From Bradyrhizobium sp. SRL28 (GTDB lineage Bacteria; Pseudomonadota; Alphaproteobacteria; Rhizobiales; Xanthobacteraceae): a DNA stretch of 64,000 nucleotides. Shown here piece by piece: positions 32,800 to 41,863 of the stretch. The position numbers and the translations under genes were made by a program. The first letter of the stretch is position 1. The number at the start of each line of letters is the position of its first letter. The notes under the pieces were generated by a model, which was not told the origin of the DNA, searched no databases, and was given only the letters and a program-made list of their open reading frames with translations. The DNA lies in the NCBI RefSeq assembly GCF_018596315.1, contig NZ_JAHEAG010000023.1:1-64000 (forward strand), in the 5' to 3' direction.

Positions 32800-34089
32800 C
32801 TAATGCAGCAGCGTCTTCGCCTTCGACCTCGTCAATCCTTCCGCAAAAGACACCGCCGTGTCCAGACCCCTGCCGCTGCCAAGCGCCACGACCGCCGGCC
32901 GGCTGCGGGTCAGCAGCGCGTGCGCGGCGTTGCGGGTCGATTCGACGCTGACCGCATCGATCCGTGCCACCAGCTCTTCCACGGTCTGCGGCCGGCCATA
33001 GGCCAGCACGTGCCGCGCCAGCTGTTCGGCCCGGGACGAGCAGCTTTCCAGCGCCATCAATAGCCCCGCCTTCATCTGCGCCTTGGCGCGGGCGATCTCG
33101 GCTTCGGTCAGCGTTTCGACGGCATCGTTGATGACGTCGACGATCACTTCCATCATTTCCGGCGCGTCGCCGGGATCGGTGCCGGTGTAGAGGCCGAAAA
33201 AGCCGGTGTCGGAATAAGGCGCGTGGAAGGTGTAGATCGAGTAACACAGGCCGCGCTTTTCGCGCACTTCCTGGAACAGCCGCGACGACATTCCGCCGCC
33301 GAGCGTGTTGGTGAAGACCTGCAGCGAGAACAGCGATAGATCCGTCTGCGGCACGCCTTCGAGCGCCAGCGTCAGATGCGCCTGTTCGAGGTCGCGGTGC
33401 ACCACCCGCGAGCCGCCCTTGCCGAACATCGCCGGCGCCGGCTTCGGCGCGGGCGCGGCGTCGAAGCTGGCAAATTTTTGCGTCACTTCCTCCACCACGC
33501 GCTTGTGGTCGACCGCGCCTGCGGCCGCGACCACCATGTCGGGGCCGCGGTAGTGCGTCGAGAGATAGCCGCGCAGCATGTCGCGATCAAAATTCTTCAG
33601 CGTCTTCGCCGTGCCCAGGAGCGAACGGCCCATTGGCTGGTCCGGAAAACAGAGTTCATTGAGGTGCTCGAACACGACGTCGTCGGGCGTATCCTGCGCC
33701 GCGCCGATTTCCTGCACGATGACGCTCTTCTCGCGCTCGAGCTCGTCAGGCACGAAGGACGGATTGGCTAGGATGTCGGAGAGCACGTCGAGCGCGAGCG
33801 GCACGTCGGCCTTCATCACCCGCGCATAATAGGCCGTCGTCTCGGTGGAGGTTCCGGCATTGAGATCGCCGCCGACCGCCTCGATTTCCTCGACGATCTC
33901 GCGCGAGGAGCGCCGCGTCGTACCCTTGAAGGCCATGTGTTCCAGTAGATGCGAGATGCCGTGCTCGTTCGGCTTCTCGTCACGGCCGCCGACGCCGGCC
34001 CAGACGCCGAGCGCCGCGGTTTCCAGATGCGGCATGGTGTCGGTGACGACAGTCAGACCGGATGGCAGCTTGGTTACGTCAACGCTCAT
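32800..34089 (-). CDS. M16-family zinc peptidase (mitochondrial-processing-peptidase-like)
   Basis: 429 aa from ATG 34089. The inverted zinc motif HxxEH is present as HLLEH near residue 50, with the downstream glutamate in EAVGGDLNAGTSTE; the glycine-rich loop GGGMSSRLFQEVRE near 265 is also typical. A proteobacterial relative of the MPP beta subunit, probably a processing or quality-control peptidase. Its ATG overlaps the thrC stop (ATGA), so they are co-transcribed and translationally coupled, an arrangement I recall from other alphaproteobacteria. Confidence 0.95.
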   Translation of the reverse strand: MSVDVTKLPSGLTVVTDTMPHLETAALGVWAGVGGRDEKPNEHGISHLLEHMAFKGTTRRSSREIVEEIEAVGGDLNAGTSTETTAYYARVMKADVPLALDVLSDILANPSFVPDELEREKSVIVQEIGAAQDTPDDVVFEHLNELCFPDQPMGRSLLGTAKTLKNFDRDMLRGYLSTHYRGPDMVVAAAGAVDHKRVVEEVTQKFASFDAAPAPKPAPAMFGKGGSRVVHRDLEQAHLTLALEGVPQTDLSLFSLQVFTNTLGGGMSSRLFQEVREKRGLCYSIYTFHAPYSDTGFFGLYTGTDPGDAPEMMEVIVDVINDAVETLTEAEIARAKAQMKAGLLMALESCSSRAEQLARHVLAYGRPQTVEELVARIDAVSVESTRNAAHALLTRSRPAVVALGSGRGLDTAVSFAEGLTRSKAKTLLH

Positions 34090-35504
34090 CCGGCTACTCC
34101 CTGCTTCGCGGCACGGCTCACCGAGCGCACGAAATGCTCCACGTCGGCTGAATCGTTTTTCATCACCGTGATGTGTTCGGATTTGGTCATGAGACCATCG
34201 AGCCACGCCGGCAATTGCGGCCGCATGCCGCAGGCGGCTTCCACCGCATCGGGGAATTTGGCCGGATGCGCGGTCGACAGCACGATGTTGGGGATCTTCG
34301 AATCCGAGGTGTCGCGATCGGCCACCGCCAGCGCCACCGCGGTATGGGGATCGACGAGGTCGCCGGCTTCGCGCCAGGCGGCGCGGATCGCGGCCGACGT
34401 CTCGGTCTCGTCGGCGCGGCCGGCATCGAACTCCTCGCGGATCGCGGCCAGCATGGCATCCGGCAGCACGAAACGTCCGGACTGTTTCAGCGAGCCCATC
34501 AGCCGGCGAACGCTGTCGGGGTCGCGGCGGCTCGCCTCGAACAGCAGCCGCTCGAAATTCGAGGAGATCTGGATGTCCATTGAGGGCGAAGCTGACGCGT
34601 GAACCTCGCGCACCTCATAGATGCCGGTCTTGAGCGTGCGCGGCAGGATGTCGTTGACGTTGGAGGCGATGCGCAGCCAGCGGACCGGGAGGCCCATCTT
34701 CTTGGCGACATAGCCTGCGAAGATATCGCCGAAATTGCCGGTCGGCACGGTAAAGTCCACCATGCGCGCGGGCGCGCCGAGCGCGACGGCGGAAGTAAAA
34801 TAATACACCACCTGGGCTACGATCCGCGCCCAGTTGATCGAGTTGACGCCCGACAGCGAGACCGCGTCGCGAAAGCCGTGATGGTTGAACATCGCCTTCA
34901 CGATCGCCTGGCAATCGTCGAACGTGCCTTCGATCGCGAGCGCATGCACATTGGCGGCACCCGTCGTTGTCATCATCCGCCGCTGCACGTCGGAGATCCG
35001 CCCGTTCGGGAACAGCACGACCAGGTCGACATTGTCGAGACCCGCAAACGCATCGACCGCGGCGCCGCCGGTATCGCCCGAGGTCGCGACCACGATGGTG
35101 GTGCGCTGGTTGCGCTTGGCCAGCACGTGATCCATCAGCCGCGAGATCAGCTGCATCGCGACGTCCTTGAACGCCAGCGTCGGGCCGTGGAACAGTTCCA
35201 GCACGAATTGATTGGGCCCGATTTGATTCAGCGGCACCACCGCAGGATGGCGGAACGTCGCGTAAGCTTCGTTCGCCATGCGCCCGAGATCGGCGTCGGA
35301 GATTTCACCTGCCGCGAACGGCTTGATCACGTCGACCGCGACTTCCCAATAGGGCCGGCCGAAAAATCCCGCGATGGTTTCACGAGAGAGCTGCGGCCAG
35401 ACCTCGGGCACATAGAGGCCGCCGTCACGGGCAAGCCCGGTCAGCATCACATCGCAGAATCCCAGGACGGGGGCCTCCCCCCGCGTCGAAATGTAGCGCG
35501 TCAA
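34086..35504 (-). CDS. thrC: threonine synthase
   Basis: 472 aa. The start is taken at TTG 35504, because GGAGGG lies just upstream and the protein then begins MTRYISTRGEAP as expected. PLP enzyme converting O-phosphohomoserine to threonine. The PLP lysine is in LAFKDVAMQ, and TSGDTGGAA and PTGNFGDI are the phosphate-binding loops. It has the long two-domain form with the C-terminal extension seen in proteobacteria. Coupled to the M16-peptidase gene. Confidence 0.96.
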   Translation of the reverse strand: MTRYISTRGEAPVLGFCDVMLTGLARDGGLYVPEVWPQLSRETIAGFFGRPYWEVAVDVIKPFAAGEISDADLGRMANEAYATFRHPAVVPLNQIGPNQFVLELFHGPTLAFKDVAMQLISRLMDHVLAKRNQRTTIVVATSGDTGGAAVDAFAGLDNVDLVVLFPNGRISDVQRRMMTTTGAANVHALAIEGTFDDCQAIVKAMFNHHGFRDAVSLSGVNSINWARIVAQVVYYFTSAVALGAPARMVDFTVPTGNFGDIFAGYVAKKMGLPVRWLRIASNVNDILPRTLKTGIYEVREVHASASPSMDIQISSNFERLLFEASRRDPDSVRRLMGSLKQSGRFVLPDAMLAAIREEFDAGRADETETSAAIRAAWREAGDLVDPHTAVALAVADRDTSDSKIPNIVLSTAHPAKFPDAVEAACGMRPQLPAWLDGLMTKSEHITVMKNDSADVEHFVRSVSRAAKQGVAG

Positions 35505-35668
35505 ACCACCCTCCAAAGGCGCAAGCCCTATGCCAAGCCTTTGATATTAATCATCTATTAGATTTCGCCAAGCGCGAAGCGAGGGGCACCATAAAGCGTT
35601 TTGCGGCGAAGGGGAAATGGCTCGACGACGAAAAAATCTCGGCCGGGTCGGAGTTTCGCCGGTCCGCA

Positions 35669-35752
35669 GGGTGGGCAAAGCGGAGCGTGCCCACCATCAC
35701 GAGCGCAGCATGAATGGTGGGCACATCGCTGGCGCTCCTTTGCCCACCCTAC
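35669..35752. repeat. intergenic palindromic repeat, family C (copy 1)
   Basis: GGGTGGGCAAAGCGG...GTGCCCACCAT faces the inverse ATGGTGGGCAC...TTTGCCCACCCTACG, forming a long stem. A related element lies at 59270-59396. Confidence 0.82.
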
Positions 35753-35776
35753 GAGCGCAAAGCCCGCGCACATCCA

Positions 35777-37048
35777 CTACCCATATCGAAATGCCTCGAC
35801 CGGATCGAGCCGCGCCGCGCGCCATGATGGATAGAGCGTCGCGAGGAATGACAGCGTCAGCGCCATGATCACGACGGCGGCGGTCTCACCAAAATCGATC
35901 TCCGCCGGCAACTTCGACAGGAAGTAGAGTTTTGGCGGAAACAATTCGGTATTGGTGAGCCAGGAAAGAAACTGCCGGATCGATTCGATATTGAAGCAAA
36001 CCAGCATGCCGACGAGAAGCCCGGTCAGCGTACCCAACACGCCGATCGCAGCACCCGCGATCAGGAACACCCGCATGATCGATCCTCGCGAGGCGCCAAC
36101 GGTGCGCAGAATGGCGATATCGCTGCCCTTGTCCTTCACGAGCATGATCAGGCCCGAAACGATATTCAGCGCGGCGACCAGCACGATCAGGGTCAGGATC
36201 AGAAACATGACATTGCGTTCGACCTGAAGTGCGGCGAAAAAGGCCGAGGTACGCCGCCGCCAGTCGACAAGGAACACCGGCCGCCCGGCGGCGTCTGCCA
36301 CCGGCCTCCGGAATTCGTCGACCCTGTCGGGGCTGGCTTCGATGAAAATTTCGATCGCGCTCACGTCATCGGCGCGCTTGAAATAGGCCTGCGCCTCGGC
36401 GAGCGGCAGAAAGACCATCACGGAATCATATTCAGACATGTCGAGGCTGAACACCGCCGCGACCTTGTAAGGCTTGATACGAGGCGCCGCCCCCTTCGAC
36501 GTCACCGGTCCACCCGGCGCGACCAGCGTGATGTTGTCGCCGGCACGCAGCGACAATTGATCGGCAAGCCTGCGTCCGATGGCGACCCCTTGTCCCTGCG
36601 CAAATGCGTCCAGCGAGCCCTGCTGGATGTTGCTGGCAATCGAGGTGAGTTTGTTCATATCCTCGGTGCGAATGCCGCGAACGAGCACGCCTGAGGCATT
36701 GTGCGCCGATGATGCCAGCGCCGGACCGTCCACCACGGGAACGGCGAGCCGGATGCCTGGAACCTGACTGATGCGATCGCTGACGTCCTGCCAATCCGTC
36801 AGCGGCGATTCGAGTGGTTGCATCACAAGGTGACCGTTCAGGCCGACGATCTTGTCGATCAATTCCTTGCGAAAGCCGTTCATGACGGCCATCACGATAA
36901 TCAGCGTCGCAACGCCGAGCATGATGCCGAGGAACGAGAAACCGGCGATGACGGAAATGAAGCCTTCCTTGCGGCGCGCCCGCAAGTAGCGTCCGGACAC
37001 CAGCCATTCGAATGCTGAGAAAGGCAATGGGCGCGGAGGATTTTCCAT
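35777..37048 (-). CDS. LolC/LolE-family lipoprotein-releasing permease
   Basis: 423 aa. The N-terminal cytoplasmic start (FSAFEWLVSGRYLRARRKEGFIS) leads into helix 1; a large periplasmic domain spans ~70-270; three further helices follow, with MLVKDKGSDIAILRTVGASRGSIMRVF, the coupling-helix region for the LolD ATPase. Ends ARLDPVEAFRYG. It would help move lipoproteins from the inner membrane. No lolD gene is adjacent, so it must use an ATPase encoded elsewhere or be an extra copy. Confidence 0.92.
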   Translation of the reverse strand: MENPPRPLPFSAFEWLVSGRYLRARRKEGFISVIAGFSFLGIMLGVATLIIVMAVMNGFRKELIDKIVGLNGHLVMQPLESPLTDWQDVSDRISQVPGIRLAVPVVDGPALASSAHNASGVLVRGIRTEDMNKLTSIASNIQQGSLDAFAQGQGVAIGRRLADQLSLRAGDNITLVAPGGPVTSKGAAPRIKPYKVAAVFSLDMSEYDSVMVFLPLAEAQAYFKRADDVSAIEIFIEASPDRVDEFRRPVADAAGRPVFLVDWRRRTSAFFAALQVERNVMFLILTLIVLVAALNIVSGLIMLVKDKGSDIAILRTVGASRGSIMRVFLIAGAAIGVLGTLTGLLVGMLVCFNIESIRQFLSWLTNTELFPPKLYFLSKLPAEIDFGETAAVVIMALTLSFLATLYPSWRAARLDPVEAFRYG

Positions 37049-37269
37049 GGCGCCACTTTAGCGCGTTTTCGGTGCGATTCGAGCACTTGCTTCAATGAAC
37101 GATCTTCATCCACTGCCATATTCCCGCCATGCCGGATCGGACGCCGCGAACACGCGGGCGTGGAACGACGCCGGTGACAATAGAGTTGCGCTCGCCTCAT
37201 ACGCAATTCGGCATGCCATTGCATGTTAGCCAGTTCACAACCACGACCAGCAAGCCAAGGACAGGGCCA

Positions 37270-37665
37270 TCAAGCCCGGTATTGTTCGTCGCTGACCTTC
37301 TCCATCCAGTCGACGGCCTTGCCGTCGAGCCGCTCCTGGATGGCGATGTGCGTCATGGCTGTCGTCGGCGTCGCGCCATGCCAGTGCTTTTCGCCCGGCG
37401 GAAACCAGACGACGTCGCCCGGGTGAATTTCCTCGACACGCCCGCCCCAGATCTGCACCCAGCCGCGACCGGATGTGACGATCAAGGTCTGGCCTAGCGG
37501 GTGGGTGTGCCATGCCGTCCGCGCGCCGGGCTCGAAGGTGACGCTGGCGCCGGCGACGCGCGCGGGATCGGGCGCCTGCATCAGCGGATCGACGCGCACG
37601 CTGCCCGTGAAGTATTCTGCCGGCCCCTTGCCTGAGGGGCTTGAACCGCTGCGCTTGATTTCCAT
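37270..37665 (-). CDS. cupin-domain protein (possibly truncated by loss of its signal peptide)
   Basis: 131 aa. A single cupin barrel with motif 1 (WHTHPLGQTLIVTSGRG: two His and a Gln) and motif 2 (PGDVVWFPPGEKHWHGA: His). Such cupins bind a metal and act as dioxygenases, lyases or binding proteins; function not set. The frame upstream of ATG 37665 reads on in phase for about 15 residues (ending NTNTRNGT), and a Tat-like signal begins at 37763 in another frame, so the original protein was probably exported. Internal AAGGA before ATG 37665 could still start translation. Confidence 0.8.
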   Translation of the reverse strand: MEIKRSGSSPSGKGPAEYFTGSVRVDPLMQAPDPARVAGASVTFEPGARTAWHTHPLGQTLIVTSGRGWVQIWGGRVEEIHPGDVVWFPPGEKHWHGATPTTAMTHIAIQERLDGKAVDWMEKVSDEQYRA

Positions 37666-37763
37666 CGTTCCGTTCCTTGTATTGGTATTGGCCGGAACAA
37701 CCGGCGTGGCTCCTGCAGCACCGCGAGGCCGGTGGTGGCGAGCAGGCGTCTTCGCGTGATCAT
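37666..37763 (-). pseudogene. out-of-frame Tat signal-peptide start of the cupin gene
   Basis: ATG 37763 has a good ribosome site (GAGGGG) and encodes MITRRRLLATTGLAVLQ, a twin-arginine signal. The distance to the cupin ATG is 98 nt, so the frames do not match. Shifting by one base near 37712 joins the signal to AGATPVVPANTNTRNGT and the cupin. A single-base indel or sequencing error explains this. Confidence 0.65.
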
Positions 37764-37826
37764 GAGCTTCCCCTCAAGGCGCCTGCGTCGAGCTTCGAGA
37801 TTCGCGGCAGCGCGCGATTTAAGCGC

Positions 37827-40031
37827 TCAACCGACGTCCGGCATTTGCTCCAAAAGCTTGTCGAGCGTGATCGGATAATCGCGGACGCGCACGCCCGTCG
37901 CGTTGTAGACTGCGTTGGCAACCGCCGCCGCCACGCCGCAGATGCCGAGCTCGGCGACGCCCTTGGCCTTCATCGGCGACGACATCGGATCGGTCTCGTC
38001 GAGGAAGAACATTTCCTGATGCGGAATGTCGGCATGAACCGGCACTTCGTAAGCAGCGAGGTCGTGGTTGACGAAGAAGCCGGTGCGCTTGTCGACCACG
38101 AGTTCTTCCATCAGCGCAGCACCAACGCCCATAGTCATCGCGCCGATCACCTGGCTGCGGGCCGTCTTCGGATTCAGGATGCGGCCGGCGGCGCACACCG
38201 CGAGCATGCGCCGCACGCGGATCTCGGCGGTCGCGGCATCGACGCCGACTTCGACGAAGTGCGCGCCGAAGGTCGATTGCTGGTACTTCTTGGCGAGATC
38301 GCCGTACTCGATTTCGTCTTCGGCGCTGAGGCCGCCATCGGCCGCGGCCTGCGCCAGCGGCACACGGCGATTGCCCGAACGCACCTCGCCATCAGCGAAC
38401 TCTGCCTCCGCGGAGTTGAAACCGAGCTTCTGCGCGACCGCCTCGCGCAGCTTGACGCAGGCAGCATAGACGCCCGCGGTCGAGTTGTTGCCGCCCCATT
38501 GCCCGCCGGAACCGGCCGACACCGGGAAGGCGGAGTCGCCGAGGCGCACCTTCACCTTTTCGAGCGGCACGCCCATCATCTCGGCCGCGGTCTGCGCGAT
38601 GATGGTGTAGCTGCCGGTACCGATGTCGGTCATGTCGGTCTCGACGGTCACGATGCCGCCGTTGTCGAGTCGCACCCGCGCCGCCGACTTCGTCAGCAGA
38701 TTGTTGCGGAACGCGGCGGCGGCGCCGATGCCGACCAGCCAGCGGCCGTCGCGAACCCTGCCCGGCTGCGGGTTGCGCTTGCTCCAGCCGAAACGCTCGG
38801 CGCCGGTGCGGAAGCACTCGGTGAGCTGACGCTGCGAGAAAGGACGCTCCGGCTTCTCCGGATCGACCTGGGTGTCGTTGAGGATGCGGAACTCGATCGG
38901 GTCCATGCCGAGCTTCTCGGCCATTTCGTCAACAGCGATTTCCAGCGCCATCATGCCTGTCGCCTCGCCCGGCGCCCGCATCGCGTTGCCTTCGGGCAGG
39001 TCCAGCGTCGCAAGCCGCGTGGCGGTCATGCGATGTGCGCCGGCATACAGCAGCCTCGTCTGGGCGACTGCCCCATCGGCCTTGCCGCCCGGCAGATCGC
39101 CCGACCAGCTTTCATGACCGATCGCCGTGATCTTGCCGTCCCGCGTCGCCCCGATGCGGATGCGCTGGATCGTTGCCGGGCGATGCGTGGTGTTGTTGAA
39201 CATCAGGGGGCGCTGCAGCGCCACCTTTACCGGCCGTTTCGCCGCGCGCGCGCCGAGCGCGGCAAGCAGCGCGTCCGCGCGCGGGAACAGCTTGCCGCCA
39301 AAGCCGCCGCCGACGAACGGCGAGTCGAGGCGAACGTTCTCCGCCCGCATGCCCAAGATCTTGGCCATCTCGGCCTTGTTCCAGGCGATCATCTGGTTGG
39401 AGGTCCATAGCGTGAGCTTGTCGCCCTCCCATGCGGCAATCGTCGCGTGGGGCTCCATCATGGCGTGCGCTTCATCGGGCGTTGAGTAGCGCGCGTCTAG
39501 CCTGACCGGCGCGGCAGCGAAGTTGGCGGCGAAGTCGCCGACCGCGGTATCGGCGGGACCGGCGGTGATGGGATTTGGCTTTGCCTTGTCCAGCAACGAA
39601 GCGAGATCGAACGCGCCCTGCTCAGCGGCGTAGTCGACCCGGATGAGCTGTGCCGCGGCGCGCGCCTGCTCAAACGTTTCCGCGACGACGACGGCGATAG
39701 CCTGGTGATAATGCTGGATCTCGGGACCGCCGAGCAGTTTTGCGGTGTTGAGCCTGCCCTTGTCGAGCTTGCCGGCGTTATCGGCCGTGACGATGGCGAG
39801 CACGCCGGGCGCAGCCTTGGCAGCGCCGAGGTCGATGCTTTTGATCCGGCCCTTGGCGATCGCGGAGCCGACGACATAGCCATAGGCCTGGTTCGCCACG
39901 ACATCGTGCCGCTCATAGGCATAGGGCGCCGTACCGGTGGTCTTGAGCGGACCATCGATCCGGCTGACGGATTGGCCGACGATCTTGAGCTGGTCGATCG
40001 GGTTGGTCGTGGCGGGGGATTCGAATTTCAT
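37827..40031 (-). CDS. molybdopterin-binding subunit of PaoC-type aldehyde oxidoreductase
   Basis: 734 aa. Xanthine-oxidase-family large subunit: VGQSVSRIDGPLKTTGTAPYAYE at the N-terminus, GGGFGGKLFPR, the cofactor-binding GSGGQWGGNNS region, and the base-catalyst glutamate in AKGVAELGICG near residue 690. Hydroxylates aldehydes (oxidises them to acids) using a Mo-cytosine-dinucleotide cofactor in PaoABC of E. coli. Here it is the third gene, 3 nt after the FAD subunit. Periplasmic through piggy-back export on the Tat signal of the small subunit (established for PaoABC). Confidence 0.93.
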   Translation of the reverse strand: MKFESPATTNPIDQLKIVGQSVSRIDGPLKTTGTAPYAYERHDVVANQAYGYVVGSAIAKGRIKSIDLGAAKAAPGVLAIVTADNAGKLDKGRLNTAKLLGGPEIQHYHQAIAVVVAETFEQARAAAQLIRVDYAAEQGAFDLASLLDKAKPNPITAGPADTAVGDFAANFAAAPVRLDARYSTPDEAHAMMEPHATIAAWEGDKLTLWTSNQMIAWNKAEMAKILGMRAENVRLDSPFVGGGFGGKLFPRADALLAALGARAAKRPVKVALQRPLMFNNTTHRPATIQRIRIGATRDGKITAIGHESWSGDLPGGKADGAVAQTRLLYAGAHRMTATRLATLDLPEGNAMRAPGEATGMMALEIAVDEMAEKLGMDPIEFRILNDTQVDPEKPERPFSQRQLTECFRTGAERFGWSKRNPQPGRVRDGRWLVGIGAAAAFRNNLLTKSAARVRLDNGGIVTVETDMTDIGTGSYTIIAQTAAEMMGVPLEKVKVRLGDSAFPVSAGSGGQWGGNNSTAGVYAACVKLREAVAQKLGFNSAEAEFADGEVRSGNRRVPLAQAAADGGLSAEDEIEYGDLAKKYQQSTFGAHFVEVGVDAATAEIRVRRMLAVCAAGRILNPKTARSQVIGAMTMGVGAALMEELVVDKRTGFFVNHDLAAYEVPVHADIPHQEMFFLDETDPMSSPMKAKGVAELGICGVAAAVANAVYNATGVRVRDYPITLDKLLEQMPDVG

Positions 40032-40034
40032 GTG

Positions 40035-40985
40035 TCAGCCCTTCGCTTCGGTCAGCACCGCGCCGAGCGTGCGCTCGGCCAGCGACAGCTTGAATGCGTT
40101 CTCGCGTGTCGGCCTGGCGCCGGACAGCAGTTCCGCCATCACCGCCTTGGCGCCACGCGGCAATTGCGAATCGGCCGACTCGATGCGCCACGGCTTGTGG
40201 GCGACGCCGCCGAGCGCGACGCGCCCGGTGCCATCGCGCTGCACGATCGCCGCGACCGAGACCAGCGCGAAGGCGTAGGAAGCGCGATCGCGCACCTTGC
40301 GGTAGATATGCGTGCCGCCAACGGGTTTTGGCAGTGTCACCGCCGTGATCAACTCGCCTGGCGAAAGCGCCGTCTCGACATGTGGCGTGCTGCCCGGCAG
40401 ATGGTGAAACTCGGCGATCGGGATCGCTCGTGTCGCGCCGTCCGGCCGCACGGTTTCCACCGTCGCATCGAGCGCGCGCATCCCCACCGCCATGTCGCTC
40501 GGATGGGTGGCGATGCAGGCTTCGCTTCCGCCCACCACGGCATGCTGGCGGCTGAATCCGCCGATCGCCGCACAGCCGCTGCCGGGCCGGCGTTTGTTGC
40601 AGGGTTGGTTGGTGTCATAGAAGTAAGGACAGCGCGTCCGCTGCAGCAGATTGCCCGCCGTCGTCGCCTTGTTGCGCAACTGGCCGGAGGCGCCCGCCAG
40701 CAGCGCGCGCGACAGCACGGCATAGTCGCGCCGCACGCGGCTATCGGCGGCAAGATCGGTGTTGCGCACCAGCGCGCCGATCCGCAATCCGCCCTCCGCC
40801 GTCGGCTCGATCTTGTCGAGCGCGAGGCCGTTGACGTCGATCAGATGGGCCGGCGTCTCGATCTCGAGCTTCATCAGGTCGAGCAGATTGGTGCCGCCGG
40901 CAATGAACTTGGCGTCCGGCTTGCGCAGGACGGAGGCGGCCGCCTCCGCGGGGTTGCGGGCGCGCTCGTAGGTGAATGACTTCAT
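40035..40985 (-). CDS. FAD-binding subunit of PaoB-type aldehyde oxidoreductase
   Basis: 316 aa from ATG 40985. FAD-PP-binding motifs FIAGGTNLLDLMK and TTAGNLLQRTRCPYF are present. An extra cysteine segment (CPYFYDTNQPCNKRRPGSGC) matches the 4Fe-4S site that distinguishes PaoB from ordinary xanthine-dehydrogenase flavin subunits. Its ATG overlaps the stop of the 2Fe-2S subunit gene (ATGA). Confidence 0.93.
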   Translation of the reverse strand: MKSFTYERARNPAEAAASVLRKPDAKFIAGGTNLLDLMKLEIETPAHLIDVNGLALDKIEPTAEGGLRIGALVRNTDLAADSRVRRDYAVLSRALLAGASGQLRNKATTAGNLLQRTRCPYFYDTNQPCNKRRPGSGCAAIGGFSRQHAVVGGSEACIATHPSDMAVGMRALDATVETVRPDGATRAIPIAEFHHLPGSTPHVETALSPGELITAVTLPKPVGGTHIYRKVRDRASYAFALVSVAAIVQRDGTGRVALGGVAHKPWRIESADSQLPRGAKAVMAELLSGARPTRENAFKLSLAERTLGAVLTEAKG

Positions 40986-41638
40986 GCCTGTCTCCCGGCA
41001 ACTTCTGTGATCGCCTCGGCGATGTTGGAATAGGCGCCGCACCGGCAGATGTTGCCGCTCATGCGTTCACGGAGCTCGGCATTGGTCAGTTGCGCCGGCG
41101 CGTTCAGGTCGGCGCTGACATGGCTCGGAATGCCGGCCTTGATCTCGTCCAGCACGGCAACCGCCGAGCAGATCTGCCCGGGCGTGCAATAGCCGCATTG
41201 ATAGCCGTCATGTTTCACGAATGCGGCCTGCATCGGGTGCAGGTTTTCAGGCGTACCCAGCCCCTCGATCGTCTTGATCTCGTCGCCCTCATGCATGACC
41301 GCCAGGGTCAGGCAGGAATTGATCCGCCGCCCCCCAACGATAACCGTGCACGCGCCGCATTGGCCGTGATCGCAACCCTTTTTGGAGCCGGTGAGATGCA
41401 GATGCTCGCGCAGCGCATCGAGCAGCGTCGTCCGCGTGTCGAGCGCAATTTCGCGCGGCTTGCCATTCACGCTGAAGGAAACTTTCGACATTGAGATGGC
41501 GGGGGCGGCGCCGGCCTGCACAGGAACCGCCGGTGTTTGCGCATCGGCTATCCGGGGCGCTACACCGAAAGCCACCGATGCAGCGGTTCCCAGCAATATT
41601 TTCCGGCGCGATAGTTCGAAGTCGCTCGGACCTTGCAT
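40982..41638 (-). CDS. Tat-exported 2Fe-2S subunit of PaoA-type aldehyde oxidoreductase
   Basis: 218 aa. The N-terminal twin-arginine signal (LSRRKILLGTAASVAFG) exports the whole complex. The plant-type 2Fe-2S site is GCDHGQCGACTV...INSC and the second 2Fe-2S site is CGYCTPGQ...CRCG. First gene of the three-gene operon, divergent from the LysR gene, which is the likely regulator. Electron acceptor unknown. Confidence 0.94.
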   Translation of the reverse strand: MQGPSDFELSRRKILLGTAASVAFGVAPRIADAQTPAVPVQAGAAPAISMSKVSFSVNGKPREIALDTRTTLLDALREHLHLTGSKKGCDHGQCGACTVIVGGRRINSCLTLAVMHEGDEIKTIEGLGTPENLHPMQAAFVKHDGYQCGYCTPGQICSAVAVLDEIKAGIPSHVSADLNAPAQLTNAELRERMSGNICRCGAYSNIAEAITEVAGRQA

Positions 41639-41846
41639 GTCGTGTTCCCTATCTTGCTGTCATTCGCTGATGTTCGGCGCAACCGGGTCGGCGTCCGCAT
41701 CAAGCATCCTGTAACTGCGCTGCGTTTCGGCTGTTCCTCGCCGGCGTTCACGTTTGAAAGAGCGTCCGGAGGACCGCGCTTGCCGGCCTCTAACAAGCTA
41801 ATTGCTGCACGGGGCCCGGATTAGGTGGTACAATCAGCTTGCACTT

Positions 41847-41861
41847 ATGAAATGGATTCAT
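41847..41861. promoter_or_regulatory. T-N11-A LysR-type box in front of the lysR start
   Basis: ATGAA-ATGGA-TTCAT is a perfect 5-bp inverted repeat with the T-N11-A spacing of LysR-type binding sites. It ends 3 nt before the lysR ATG, a position fit for autorepression. Confidence 0.5.
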
Positions 41862-41863
41862 GA

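Noticed and set aside
35558..35773. 71-aa minus-strand frame
   Set aside because: Lies inside the family-C palindromic repeat; its peptide merely translates the repeat.
37677..39410. 577-aa plus-strand open frame
   Set aside because: Antisense to the molybdopterin subunit gene; shadow composition.
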